Source of the DNA: Chromera velia
Lineage: Eukaryota > Sar > Chromeraceae
Length of the DNA stretch: 45,798 bases
Reading direction: 5' to 3'
NCBI GenBank assembly: GCA_018398765.1
Contig: JAHBMJ010000223.1
Span: 83,417-129,214 of the forward strand
The notes under the pieces are model-generated. The model was not told the origin of the DNA, did not search any database, and saw only the letters and a list, made by a program, of their open reading frames with translations. Position 1 is the stretch's first letter. Each line of letters opens with the position of its first letter. Of the stretch, positions 24,701-38,680 are shown one piece after another. Both the position numbers and the translations under genes were made by a program.

Positions 24701-27700
24701 TCCCCTCTAGAGCTTGCTCTTTTGCATGGGAGGGTCCACTCTGCTGCTGTGATGCTCCGAGCTCTGATGGAGAGGGGGGGGGCGAAGAGGGTGGCGTCTG
24801 AGCTCTCTCGAGAGCTGAGTGGAAGGGCGCTGTATGACTTTGGACTCTCTCCCGAGAGCAGTATTGGTCACCTGCTCGCACGGAGTGGTGTCCTTCGTCT
24901 GAAGTCTCTCCGGCTCGTGCTTCACGCGGTTCCTCAGACGGGTACCCTGAAAGACAGCCAGAGCTTGACTCCCTTTGACTGTCTCCCCTCAACGTTGAAG
25001 GCTCAGGTGGTTCCCATGCAGAGCGAGTTGTGGAGCCTCCTGCAGAGCGCCTGCGCAGAGGAGATCGAGGAGGAGAAACTGAAGGAGCAAGAGGGCCAGG
25101 GAGGGGGCGTGAAGGAAGATGACAAGAAAGAGACAGAGAGACCCGCGCTAGCGAGTCTGAAGAAGTTCATGGAGCCGAAGGTCCTCAAGGCATTCGGTCC
25201 GGAAGTTCGCAACGGGGCCGGGTGGACCCCCCTCGCCTTCTGCGCTGTGCGCGGGTGTACGCGGACTTGCAAGGCTTTGGCGGCCGCTTATCGAGAATTG
25301 GGTCCTATTGAGGACGAGGTGGTCCGGGCTGCTCGTCGACAGAAGGAAGAGGAGTTAGCAGAGAAGCGCCGGATGGAAGCCGAGTTGTCTCAGATGTCCA
25401 TGCGCAGAGGGGACGGAGTGAAGGAGACGAAAGCATCGAGGAAGGCAGCAGCAGCAATGGGAGGAGGCTCTTCAGGAGGGGGAGGAGACGGGTCGAAGTC
25501 GAAGGTGGATGAGACCTGGTTGGATCGAATATTCTCTCTGAAGAGCCCTCTCTGCGGTGCGACCGGATTCCAAACTCTCCCGAGTGAAGGCGTTTTTGGT
25601 CTGACTGCAATTGCATGGACGGCCTTGACGAATTGTGACGAGACCCGCATGGCTCTTGCAAAGGAGGGGGCCGAGCTATCTGAGAACGATCGATCTGCCC
25701 TTGACCTCATCAGACGGAGGATCAAAAACGGAGACGACGAATCGATCTCCCTCCTCACCCTCGACGCCACGCAAATCGGGTCCAGTGGACTGGGTGTGCC
25801 CCTGCCTCTCTCCGTCTCTTCTTCAGAGAAAGAAAAGGGGGGAGAGAGAGCACCACGGAAGGTAGAGCGGTACCACCCGAACTCGGATTATTTCAATTTG
25901 ATTCTGGAGGCCCTGCCCTCTTCTCTCCTCACACACCCAAAGGCAACCCCAACAGGCACGCTCCTCGACGCGGAGCCCTCTCTTACTCCCTTCGTCCGCG
26001 CTTTTCCGAAGGCACCCACGGTGGCTTCAACAGGGACCGCAGCGGCGGCGATGACAAGCCAGGGGGGCACAGAAGCGCTGGGTGCATCTTCTTTGAAGCG
26101 GCCGTCGCTCCCCGACGGGTCGCCTGTTGACAGGGAGAAGGGTACGTGCATGGGCCTGTCAGACGCCGCCTGGGTGTCTTTATGGATGGATGGATGGATG
26201 GATGGGCGTACGTCTGAGTGTGCTTAAGTTCGTTATTCTTCGTTTTCCCCGAATTTCTTTTTTTGGACGAACAAGGAGAATTCAGGGTTCAATGGGCTGG
26301 ATGATCATAAGCAATCAGTCCTCTCTCTCTCTCTCTCTTGAATCCTAGATTGGCTCTTGAATGAATGAAATCTTCCCTCCTTGCGACGTGTTGTCTTCGT
26401 CTTCTTTTACCTGCATGCCTCCTGTGCATGCATCTATCTATGCAGAGAAGGAGAAGGAGAAGGACGCGAAGCTTCCACTGGCATTCGACGGAACTGCCAG
26501 AGCGAAGTTCATTCTCAAGTGTGCGCAGGCGGAGATGAGCACGTGGCCGACCAGAGGCAAGCCCCCTGATAAGAAGAAGGAGGAGAAGGAGAAAGCGGAG
26601 GCCAAAGAGAAAGAGAAAGAGAAAGAAAAGGAGAAGGCGGAAGAGAAAGAAAAGGGAAAGGGTGAGGAGGAAGAAAAGAATTCCCCCCGCTCCCGAAATT
26701 CGCCCCGCGCTGAAAGGGGGTCCCCCCGCGCTAGAAAAGAGGACGAGAAGAAAGAAGAAGGAGATGCTGAGAAGAAGGCTGCATCGGCAGAGGAGACAGC
26801 AGCAGCAGCTTCAGCCGCAGAGAAGGAGAAGGAAAAGGAGAAAGAGGCTGAAGCTGAAGCAAAGAAGCCTCCGGAGAATCCGAACAACTTCACAAAGTCG
26901 GACCGTCCAGAAGAGAACACAGACAGAATTGAGCCAGGCAAACGTTATCCCCCAATCTTTCTCGATGAGTGGTTTCTTTCCATTCCCGTTCCCCTTCCCT
27001 GTCCGCCCTCTGAGAGGCGAAGGTCCTCTTCCCGCCGCCTCTCGGGGCCCCTTGTTCCCTCCGCAGATCCTCCGAGTGCTCTGTCTCCGTCTGCCGCCGG
27101 GAAGGATGAGAAGGAGAAGGGGAAAGAGAAAGAAGCAACAATTGAGAAAGAGAAGGAGTACATTCGACGCTCCCTGTTCTCTGTGGACAGGCAGGCAGCG
27201 TTGCAGTCGGCGAAGGCATTCACCCTTGCGAAGATCGCCATGGTTGGAGGCCGTGACTTCCTTGCCAACCGGTCGATTGGGGCCTGCAAGCTTCCTGTGA
27301 GGGCTGTCTTCTGCCTCCACGTGCTGGCAATGTATCCGGAACTACTCCAGGTCTTTTGATTGATCCCGTCTGCCTCCCTCCCTGCCTTCCTGCCTGCTTA
27401 CTTGCTTGCTGGCTGATTGTTTGTTCGTCTCGTGGGTCGGTGGAGGTCGAAAGGGAAGAAGACTGCTCATCTTTCTTCTTTTCATTTCGATCCATGGAGA
27501 GAGGATCGATCGAGCTTTGAATGATTTTCTGCTTTCTCATCTTTCTCGTAGTTTCATATGAAGTGTCTGCATGTCCTGCGATGGTGTTGTTCATCTCATC
27601 TATCTGCAGGAGAACAACCGAGTTTTGCGCAATGGTTCGACTTCTGAAGTCAAAAAATGGTTCCCTTTCTGGTATCATCTCCATCCGGCTTTGCAAGGGT

Positions 27701-29524
27701 GGGTGGGTAGGTGGGTGCGTCCGTGATTATTTATGAGGGCGGTCTGTGTACTTTCGTTCTTGCTTCGTGTTCTTTCTGGCGGTCTTCTGCTTTTGGCGGA
27801 GAAGAGGACTTTTCTGTTTGTTTGAGTGCCCCACTGTCTTTCTTTTCGGGCACCTCCATTCCCTTCTTTGTGTGCGATGACTGAGTGTGTGACTGCATGT
27901 GGGGTACACCTGCGCATGCAGACTGAACGCCGAATGCGTGGTTCTGTACAAGAGCGTCTGCGTGAAGGACTCGGCCCTGGTTCCCTTCCTCCGACAGATC
28001 TCGGCAGCGTCTCACGGTGAGTCGGTCGGTGGGTCGGTCATTCGTTGTTTCTTTGTCTGTCATGAATAAATGAATGAATAAGTGGCCTCTCAATGAAGAT
28101 GTCAGTCGGATACACAGAGCGAGTGGAAGGAAGAGCAACAACCCATGTGAGGGTCTATATCCATCGACACATTTCCTTTTTTCTCCTTTGGTATGCTGAT
28201 GAAATGAATTTCTTCATATTTATCTTTCGCAGAGGGTGGCGGGATGAAATGGATCGAGTCTGCCGTGTGCACCCGAGAGAAGGCGCTGGCAGTTGAGGAT
28301 CCGATGGACTCTCTCCTGACGTTGTCGGAAATGGAGGCGGAGGTGGAGAGGGCGGCAGAGGAAAAGGGAACACTGGCAGAGGTGAAGAGAACGAAGGTGA
28401 AGGCGGCCTCCAGACTCGTCATCATCAAGGTGAGTGCGTGCGTCAGTGCGTGAGTGAGCCTCTCTCTCTGGTGGGTCAGGAGACGTCGTTCGCTCTCTCT
28501 TCGCTCTCTCTTCCCCCTCCCCCGCCCTCTGTGTGCGTATATGTGCATCAATGGAGGGAGAAGAAATTCGGTGATCCCACGCATGCACCTCATCTGTCCA
28601 AGAAGTACCGCATTCAGAGGAAAGGCAAGAAAACCGCTCATACTTTTCCTCCCACTGCATTGTGTGTGTCTCCCTCCCTCTCTCCTTCCTTCCCTCCTTG
28701 GTTGTCTGTCTGTTCCCCCCGAGAGCAGGTGAGAGCGAAGAGTGCGCGTTCTCTGGTGGACTTCTCCCCTTTCGGAGAAGCCCAACTCCACCTCTTCCCG
28801 CCCAACTCGACGTCAGTCAGTCAGTCGACCCACCCGCGCATTCTTTCTTTCTAGCCTTCTTTCTTTCTTTCGTCCTTCTTGCGGATTTTCGGTGTGGGTG
28901 GTCATGCACCGCGATCCGGCAGTCCCATGTGCGTCTGAGCTTTGGCTTAGTTGAATTCCGTTCAGTGTGTGTCTGTTCCCTCCCTCCCTCCCTCGGTCGA
29001 TTCACGTCTATCGAGAGGAAGAAAAGGGAAGGAAAGAAGAGAGAGAGAGAGAGAGAGAGCAAACATCTGCCTGCCTACTTTTGGTTGGATGGGTTTGAAA
29101 AAACACCTCCTGTCTAGCTGCCTGACGCGTGTCTGAAATATCGTAGAACGATGATCACTCCCTCAATTTATCGATGGATGGATATGGATGGATGGATGGA
29201 TGGATGGATGTACATGTATGTGCCTGCAAGTTGCAGGACGAAGCTCTCTGGAATCTTTGAGGCCAATGAGATGGCCATCCGCCTCGGAGTGCCGGACCCT
29301 CCCACATCCCCCTGCAGACTCCGCTCTGCTTCCTCGAACTCGGCTGGAGGAGTCAGTCAGTTTCAAAAGTGCATTCAAGTTCCTTCAAATTCAAGTTCAC
29401 CACATCATCGATCGGAATGGAGGAATGGAGGGGTCCTTTGCTACTCCCTCTTTTTTTTTCCGATCGGTTGTTTCTGTTTTCCTTCAGGGCTCTCTCCCGT
29501 GTGTTACCCTCCCTCCAATTCAAA

Positions 29525-29566
<42 letters not shown>

Positions 29567-29799
29567 TTACTTCTGTGGGGATGATCACTCACTGATCTTT
29601 CTTTCTCTGTATATCCATCCCTCTACCCCTCTCTCTCTCTGTCCATTCATTTCATTTCATTTATCCACATGCATTGCATGCAGATCGGGGCGCCGTTCGT
29701 GTCGGAACAACAGAGCATGCTCGAACCCCTCAACCTCCTGGACCTCCATCGGTCTGTCTGTCTGTCTGTCCATCTATTGGCGTCTCTCTCCCTCTCTCT

Positions 29800-29837
<38 letters not shown>

Positions 29838-29864
29838 CATTGTCTTGTCGCTCGCTCTGTCTCT

Positions 29865-29902
<38 letters not shown>

Positions 29903-30848
29903 GACTCCCTCTTTCTGTTCTGTTCTGTAAGCCCACTAAGCCTCCTTGGCTGCCTGTTTGAGAGAGTGAGTTTGTGTGTGAGTGCAGTCTGACGATTGAG
30001 GAGATCGAGAAGGACGTGCTTGCGAAGGTTCAGGAGGCAGAAGAAGAGGGAGAGGGAGGGGTTGAGGAAGTCGGAAAGAAGAGAGGCAGAGGGGCAGGGG
30101 GGAAGACGAAGAGAGAGGGGGCCCGTTCCTCAGGACAGGATCCGATGAAGAAGGCGCTAATGCTGGTGATGGAAGACGCCGCCGCAGGACCGGAACCTTC
30201 CGCTGTGGCTGCGGGAGGCCAGCCGGATTCCTCCCAGAAGAACAAGACGCCCTTCGACAGTCTCGACGGATTCGGGTCCTGGATCTCTGCTGGAATGAAG
30301 GCGAAGCCCCCAACGACCACAGAGAAAAAAGGAAAAGAAGGAGAGACCAAAGGTGAGACAGAGAGAGAGAGCGTGGGTTTCTGCGCATGTGTGCAGGGGT
30401 GTTGCCATTTTCCTTCTACGCGTGTGCCCACAATCTTTTCCCCCAGTGTGTCTTTCTGTTGTCACTTCCTTCTAAAGCACGCTAACCTAGATCTTATTAT
30501 CCCACTCGGGGTATTTGTTTGCTTGTTGAAATGCGAACGATTGCTCATTCCAGCATCGTGTCAACGTGCGTGTGTGCAGAGGGAGAGGATGGCGAGGAAG
30601 CAGAAGCTGGAGAGGCCGACGCAGAGGCAGAGGCAGATGGAGCAGCGGGAGGCGATGGGGGAGAGGACGAAGAAGAAGAGGAAGATGAGGAGGAGAACGA
30701 GAACCCGTTTCTCTCCGCCTTTGGCAATCTTTTTAGTGATGGTGGCCTCGATTGGGGCTCGGGGGCCGCGGGGGGCCTCTTCGGAGGNNNNNNNNNNNTT
30801 GGGGGGGGTGGGGGGGGCGGGTTCTCTTTCGGCCAGGGATTCAATTGA
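195..30848 (+). CDS. Giant multidomain DUF3638/DUF3645-type protein (EF-hand, LamG-like, thioredoxin, ankyrin), 5' partial
   Basis: I joined 41 exons with consistent phase: 195-279, 733-867, 1266-1380, 1735-2079, 2466-2633, 2823-2920, 3376-4421, 4812-5125, 5358-5456, 5777-5863, 6288-6390, 6619-6703, 7399-7508, 7975-10364, 10963-11056, 11234-11619, 12077-12162, 12359-12438, 12694-12796, 13095-14346, 14653-14806, 15111-15284, 15683-17388, 17876-18684, 19127-19221, 19825-19931, 20169-20272, 20630-20745, 22058-22214, 22673-22791, 22966-23092, 23335-26141, 26446-27350, 27610-27698, 27922-28016, 28233-28429, 28729-28811, 29237-29351, 29684-29751, 29988-30352, 30580-30848. The product is about 5280 residues in the window; the start lies upstream. 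Family recognition rests on the [10 protein letters not shown] and [10 protein letters not shown] motifs and the YEGLR region. The biochemical role is unknown; the motifs suggest a helicase-like ATPase. Least certain are exons 1-2 and the donor at 27351 (GTCTTT). It could be two fused gene models, but no stop or start breaks the chain. Confidence 0.8.
481..766 (+). repeat. 83-bp tandem repeat copying the exon 2 acceptor and exon start (4 copies)
   Basis: Copies begin with CAGGATGGGAATGGAGT at 481, 564, 647 and 730. Each carries the acceptor CAG plus about 34 nt of exon 2 (up to CGAGAGG). The three spacers contain TTTATTTTGTATG and a closing CATA/ATATGTGC; they hold near-inverted arms TTTATTTT and AAAATAAA. 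Only the last copy (exon from 733) joins the rest of the reading frame. Confidence 0.95.
4450..4522 (+). repeat. GT microsatellite in intron 7
   Basis: A (GT)n tract shortly after the exon 7 donor GTGAGT, followed by CTGT/CCGT arrays at 4640-4680 and a purine-rich AGAAAAGACGATATAGTCTG at about 4711-4730. Confidence 0.9.
4812..7508 (+). other. Linker and small-exon region (exons 8-13) of the giant protein
   Basis: In-window residues about 665-930. Exon 8 contains a long Lys/Glu/Ala low-complexity run (KAKAKAKAK, then [11 protein letters not shown] repeats), probably an extended charged helix. Exons 9-13 are 85-110 nt each and encode a denser, conserved-looking segment ([60 protein letters not shown]). 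Phases are 0/0/0/1/2/1 across the junctions. Exon 13 is the last of three near-identical copies of its own 5' end; only this copy stays open and joins the next exon. Confidence 0.7.
7184..7447 (+). repeat. 100/112-bp tandem repeat copying the exon 13 acceptor and exon start (3 copies)
   Basis: The acceptor CAG recurs at 7184, 7284 and 7396. Each is followed by the same stretch of about 48 nt (TATAAGAACAGC to CACCCCGTC). In copies 1 and 2 this runs into TTTTCTTTTTGTTTTCTCTG and an in-frame stop; in copy 3 it continues as exon 13. Copy 2 has G to A just after the acceptor (CAGATAT). Confidence 0.95.
7975..10364 (+). other. DUF3638 core exon with P-loop-like MGGGKTT and DEVD motifs
   Basis: A single 2390-nt exon, residues about 931-1727. 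The 5' boundary is CGCGCAG at 7974, so coding begins about 120 nt before the first ATG of the frame. The DUF3638 hallmark [20 protein letters not shown] lies around 9264-9323, with the Walker-A-like MGGGKTT at 9273-9293. A Walker-B/DExD-like DEVD follows at 9687-9698 ([12 protein letters not shown]). Together they look like the first ATPase lobe of an SF2 helicase or SecA-like fold; that reading is inference. A charged insert with EEKEKEKE sits near 10080-10115. The exon ends at donor GTGCGT and joins the 94-nt exon at 10963 in phase 0. Confidence 0.85.
10830..10997 (+). repeat. Diverged duplication of the exon 15 acceptor and exon start (2 copies)
   Basis: The 41-nt segments 10830-10870 and 10957-10997 align end to end with six mismatches (both start CTGCAG, share CCCATATGCC and end GCGAAGTT). 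The spacer has two copies of GCATTTATTTTCATACAG and an inverted arm GAAAATAAATGC. The second copy is the functional exon 15 start; the first leads into a stop. Confidence 0.9.
10963..12796 (+). other. DUF3645-like region of the giant protein (exons 15-19)
   Basis: Exon 15 (10963-11056) encodes [18 protein letters not shown] and joins exon 16 in phase 1 to give [20 protein letters not shown], matching the conserved block I associate with DUF3645 in this protein class. Exon 16 then carries a variable acidic insert. Exons 17-19 encode [34 protein letters not shown] and [19 protein letters not shown]; the GFSGTPSDL motif crosses the 12438/12694 junction and resembles helicase motif III (SAT/SGT). 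Exon 15 is easily missed because it is only 94 nt and starts inside a duplicated segment. Confidence 0.75.
11156..11231 (+). repeat. (CT)n(GT)n polypyrimidine-type tract at the exon 16 acceptor
   Basis: A CT run followed by a GT run ends in GTGCAG at 11233, directly next to exon 16. It probably doubles as the polypyrimidine tract. Confidence 0.9.
13095..14346 (+). other. Helicase-C-like lobe of the giant protein (exon 20)
   Basis: A 1252-nt exon, residues about 1977-2394. It contains HTTGMDIQH at 13384-13410 (like helicase motif V), then [19 protein letters not shown] and [24 protein letters not shown] at 13468-13494 resembles the Arg-rich motif VI. With the MGGGKTT, DEVD and SGTP motifs in earlier exons this gives a plausible two-lobed ATPase. 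A Glu/Gln-rich coiled segment ([17 protein letters not shown]) lies at about 13975-14040. Pfam coverage of this part is not something I can confirm by eye. Confidence 0.6.
14371..14427 (+). repeat. (CT)n(GT)n microsatellite in intron 20
   Basis: It lies about 25 nt after the exon 20 donor, which itself begins GTGAGTCAGTCAGTCAG, so the donor merges into simple repeats. Confidence 0.9.
14653..17388 (+). other. EF-hand region of the giant protein (exons 21-23)
   Basis: Exon 21 has [18 protein letters not shown], a degenerate EF-hand. Exon 22 is a short helical segment. Exon 23 (1706 nt) begins [13 protein letters not shown] and contains two EF-hand-like units: [18 protein letters not shown] (about 16141-16195), whose loop has D at 1, G at 6 and E at 12, and [19 protein letters not shown] (about 16240-16300), with acidic residues at 1, 3, 5 and 12 but a shifted glycine. 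Calcium binding is plausible for the first of these two and uncertain for the second. The rest of exon 23 is a disordered-looking Pro/Ser/Gly-rich linker, then a Lys/Glu helix ending [15 protein letters not shown]. Confidence 0.7.
17797..17870 (+). repeat. Hairpin-like module in intron 23
   Basis: TGTATTCATTCATTTTCATA and CATGAAAATGAATGCA form inverted arms around a pyrimidine-rich centre (ACAATTCTTTTTCAATTCAG), just upstream of the exon 24 acceptor. It resembles the spacer of the junction duplications, but no exon copy is seen here. Confidence 0.6.
17876..19931 (+). other. LamG/concanavalin-like domain interrupted by an Ala/Lys-rich insert (exons 24-26)
   Basis: The jelly-roll pattern is split over three exons. 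[20 protein letters not shown] starts it, with a large low-complexity Ala/Lys insert (about 18020-18530, including [17 protein letters not shown]). [17 protein letters not shown] and [12 protein letters not shown] follow, then [19 protein letters not shown] and [16 protein letters not shown]. The order strand, V-x-Y-V-x-G, D-G-P-L-x-L and closing L-T-x-x-x-V is typical of LamG-like folds I recall in these large protist proteins. Phases at the three junctions (2, 1, 0) agree. Fold assignment is by motif only. Confidence 0.6.
20746..22057 (+). repeat. Large CTGT tetranucleotide array in the thioredoxin-splitting intron
   Basis: Most of this 1312-nt intron (20746 to about 21810) is CTGTCTGT with CTTT, CTCT, CGGT and GATC variants. 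A non-CTGT segment, GAAGAAAAGAAGGGAGAAGA followed by AGAAACATATAGTCTGTCGG, recurs at about 20998, 21297 and 21637. The array then passes into a purine-rich block and the 77-bp repeats. Absence of stops in CTGT gives long spurious ORFs on both strands. Confidence 0.95.
21820..22080 (+). repeat. 77-bp tandem repeat copying the thioredoxin-exon acceptor (4 copies)
   Basis: GTTGCA(G/A)TGCTCCTCGACC or its GCTGCAG variant occurs at 21820, 21897, 21974 and 22051, exactly 77 bp apart. Each copy includes the acceptor and 16-17 nt of exon 29 (TGCTCCTCGACCTGTA). The spacer contains two TTTATTTTCATACAGAA units and the arm AAAATAAATGCATGAATTGG. The first copy has CAA in place of CAG. Only the last is extended by exon 29. 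Confidence 0.97.
23335..26141 (+). other. Ankyrin-like repeat region of the giant protein (exon 32)
   Basis: The largest exon (2807 nt, residues about 3617-4552). Ankyrin-like units are visible as [20 protein letters not shown] (about 24300-24360), [20 protein letters not shown] followed by [20 protein letters not shown] (about 24610-24730), and [20 protein letters not shown] (about 25215-25275). Each has the TPL/AA helix-turn-helix spacing. Segments between them are charged or Gly/Ser-rich. Repeats are few and spaced apart, so some units may be too diverged to see. The exon ends with GTACGT and joins the Lys/Glu-rich exon 33 in phase 1. Confidence 0.65.
29796..29900 (+). repeat. CT/GT/CT compound microsatellite in intron 39
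   Basis: (CT)n, then (GT)n, then a further (CT)n run, between exons 39 and 40. Donor 39 opens GTCTGTCTGTCTGTCTGTCC. Confidence 0.9.
30788..30798. other. Assembly gap (11 N) inside the last coding exon
   Basis: Eleven unresolved bases lie between GCCTCTTCGGAGG and TTGGGGGGGGTGG, within a poly-G/Gly codon tract. Frame is kept if the gap really is 11 bases, since a stop-terminated Gly-rich frame continues after it, but a gap of this kind may have an arbitrary length. Confidence 0.98.
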
Positions 30849-30859
30849 GAGTGGGGACT

Positions 30860-30896
<37 letters not shown>

Positions 30897-32570
30897 ATTT
30901 ATTCTTTTCTTCCGTTCTGTCTTCGCAGTTTAGTCGCGGAAGTATTTTTCTCTCACAGGAGAGATCCGACTCCCTCTCTCTCCTCATGCTCTCATGCAGC
31001 TGTGTGTTTGTGCCCTGCGCAGGGATGCGTCTGTCGCTTTTAGTGGCACTCAATTCACCTTATCAGAAATTCAATTATCTGAGACAGTTGAATCAAATTT
31101 ATCAAACACCATCATACGAGTTCAATGAAAAGTAGACAGTTTAAAGACTCTGTGTGGGGAAATTTTTGGAAAGATTCTGTAGTAGAACCAATTTGAATTC
31201 AATTATTTACAAAATTTAAAATAAATTTCATACTCAATTTTCTGATATTATACTGGATATTATAATAATTATATAGTATAGATAGATGTAGAAACTATGT
31301 ACCACTGTACTACCACAGCTAGAGAAGCGAGCTTTCTAGTAGCTTAGGTTGCCATTCATCTTTACTTTTAGAGACTTGAGATCTGGGCTAATCCACACTT
31401 AAGTAAGTAAAGTAAGTAAGCTAGATTGATAAAAAACTAATTTAATCATTTTTATAATATTAAAGTTACTAAAGTATTTCAACCACACTTGCCTGCGCGC
31501 CTAGCTGCGCGCTATACTAAACTATGCATAGATCTTAATTAACGTGTTGCTGCGCGTTGCAGTCTGAATTGCAGATCAAGTACACGGTGAGATTTTTATA
31601 ATTGCGATGCAAAACGGTGCTGCCATGTGCCGCCGCTCCCAAATCCCGACATAAAATCAATGAAGTGCCGTTCAAAAAATCTTAACAAAAATGATCTAAG
31701 AAGTTATAGGAAAAAACCTACTTTAAAAAATGTTTTCAAGAGCAGCTTGAAGTCACCGTGACAATGAAGTGTCGAGGAATTATAAAAATCTTATAAAAAT
31801 TATATCATGATAAAGAACAATAAATCAGTCAATCAATCAATCAAAATCCAGAAAATTAGTATAATCAAATCAGTGACTCTAGTAATGACTTGATGTACAG
31901 TTGTAGAAAAAGTTCGAATACGCAGATTATTCTCCCTCTGTCTTAATTCCCATTTCTTTCCCTCTGGGTGTCTGCTAGAGACCACATGATCGCGTACATT
32001 TTTGAAGGACAAACACCGTCTTCTCAACCTGCATGGGTAGCAAAACGCACCTAAAGCTGCCTGCCGGATCGACGCACACCCCACTGTGGCTGTGTCCTGC
32101 TGACTGGCCTCTCCCCTCACCTTACCTTCGACTGCGACCCCGTCCTCACACCAAAAGGTTGTCTGTCATGCAGATGGATGCTGCATGCGCCGTCGCGGTT
32201 CCCTCAACCCTTTCATCTCATCTCTCCCTTGCAACGTAAATTAAGGAAGGCAAACGAACGCAGCTGCATGTGAATCAGAAAGGTTCGATCCTTGCGAGAG
32301 GAAGGAAGGAGGAAAGGCCCCCTTTTGTCCATGTCAACAAGGAGATTCCAAGCTTCAGCAGGAGAGAGAGAGAGAGGAAAAGAAAGGAAAGACAGACCGA
32401 CAGACAAGAGAGAGAAGTGAGAGGCATGGAGAAAGAGAAACAAGGCGAGCCCAAGTCTCAAAGAAGAGAGAGAAAAAGAAAGACGCCTCACCCACCGGCA
32501 AATTCCCATGGCCAAGGCATGAGAACCGATGGACTTCCCCCCCTCCCCTCCCAAGCAAGCTTCAAGTGAA

Positions 32571-32601
<31 letters not shown>

Positions 32602-33253
32602 GTGAGTGAGTGATTGAGTGAGTGAAGGAATGAAAGAATCTATTGAGACCTTCATTTGTGTATGCAGGTGCGCGTGAGGTGACGGAAGACGGGGGGGGGG
32701 GGACGGAATTGGTTGAGGGGCCACTGGAGCACGTTGGAGAATGAGTGAGTGAGTGAGGGAACGGATCGATCGAAGGAATGAATGAATGTGGGGGCCCGCC
32801 CGTGTGTTCCTTCGACAGGCTGCATGCCAAAAGAGTTCTTCTTCTATTCGTCTTTCCAGTCTTTTTTCTTGCAGGGTCAAATTTGACAATTTACAATTGA
32901 TCTGGCTCACTCGATTTTCCCCCCCTTTTTTTCTTTCTCCTGATGAAGCAAGAGCCTTCATTCCCTCCACCCCCATTTTCGACTCAATGCCCCAACCCTG
33001 ACTGAGCCCATCCAGCCAGGCTCATCCAAACAGCCAGACAGACAGACAGCGTCTTCTCTTCAGGAACCAAAATGGTGAAACTTTCTCTGTTCGTGTTGAT
33101 AGGCTCTTCTTTTTGCGACCTGCCTGCCCGACACATGCAGGGAAGGATTTCATTTCAGCCAGTCGGTCAGTCGGTCATGGCAGCAGACGACAGACAGAGA
33201 GAGAGAGAGAAGGAAAAGAAAGAGGCCAGCTCCTCCATCCATCCATCCATCGA
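30849..33253. other. Convergent intergenic region with AT-rich island
   Basis: It lies between the 3' ends of the giant gene and the superoxide dismutase gene. It opens with a CT microsatellite (30868-30893). From about 31040 to 31960 the sequence is distinctly AT-rich with short A/T runs (TTATAATATTAAAG, ATTATATAGTATAG), unlike the GC-balanced flanks. After that come CT- and GA-rich stretches, a GT tract at 32575-32600 and GTGA repeats. Short ORFs here have no recognisable domain. No gene is supported. Confidence 0.8.

Positions 33254-38680
<5,427 letters not shown>

Larger units (their letters stand above)
26446..30848 (+). other. C-terminal charged and Gly-rich tail of the giant protein (exons 33-41)
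   Basis: Exon 33 carries long KEKEKEKE runs and [10 protein letters not shown]-type Ser/Pro/Arg repeats, then an ordered segment ([20 protein letters not shown]). Exons 34-39 are 68-197 nt and encode a compact conserved-looking stretch ([75 protein letters not shown]). Exons 40-41 are acidic and end in a Gly-rich sequence reading GFSFGQGFN then TGA at 30846-30848. The 11 N's at 30788-30798 lie in this Gly run; as drawn they preserve frame, but the true length is unknown. Confidence 0.7.

Noticed and set aside
31833-32120. 95-codon minus-strand ORF at the AT-island edge
   Set aside because: It spans a sharp composition boundary, has no recognisable motif and no splice-site support.
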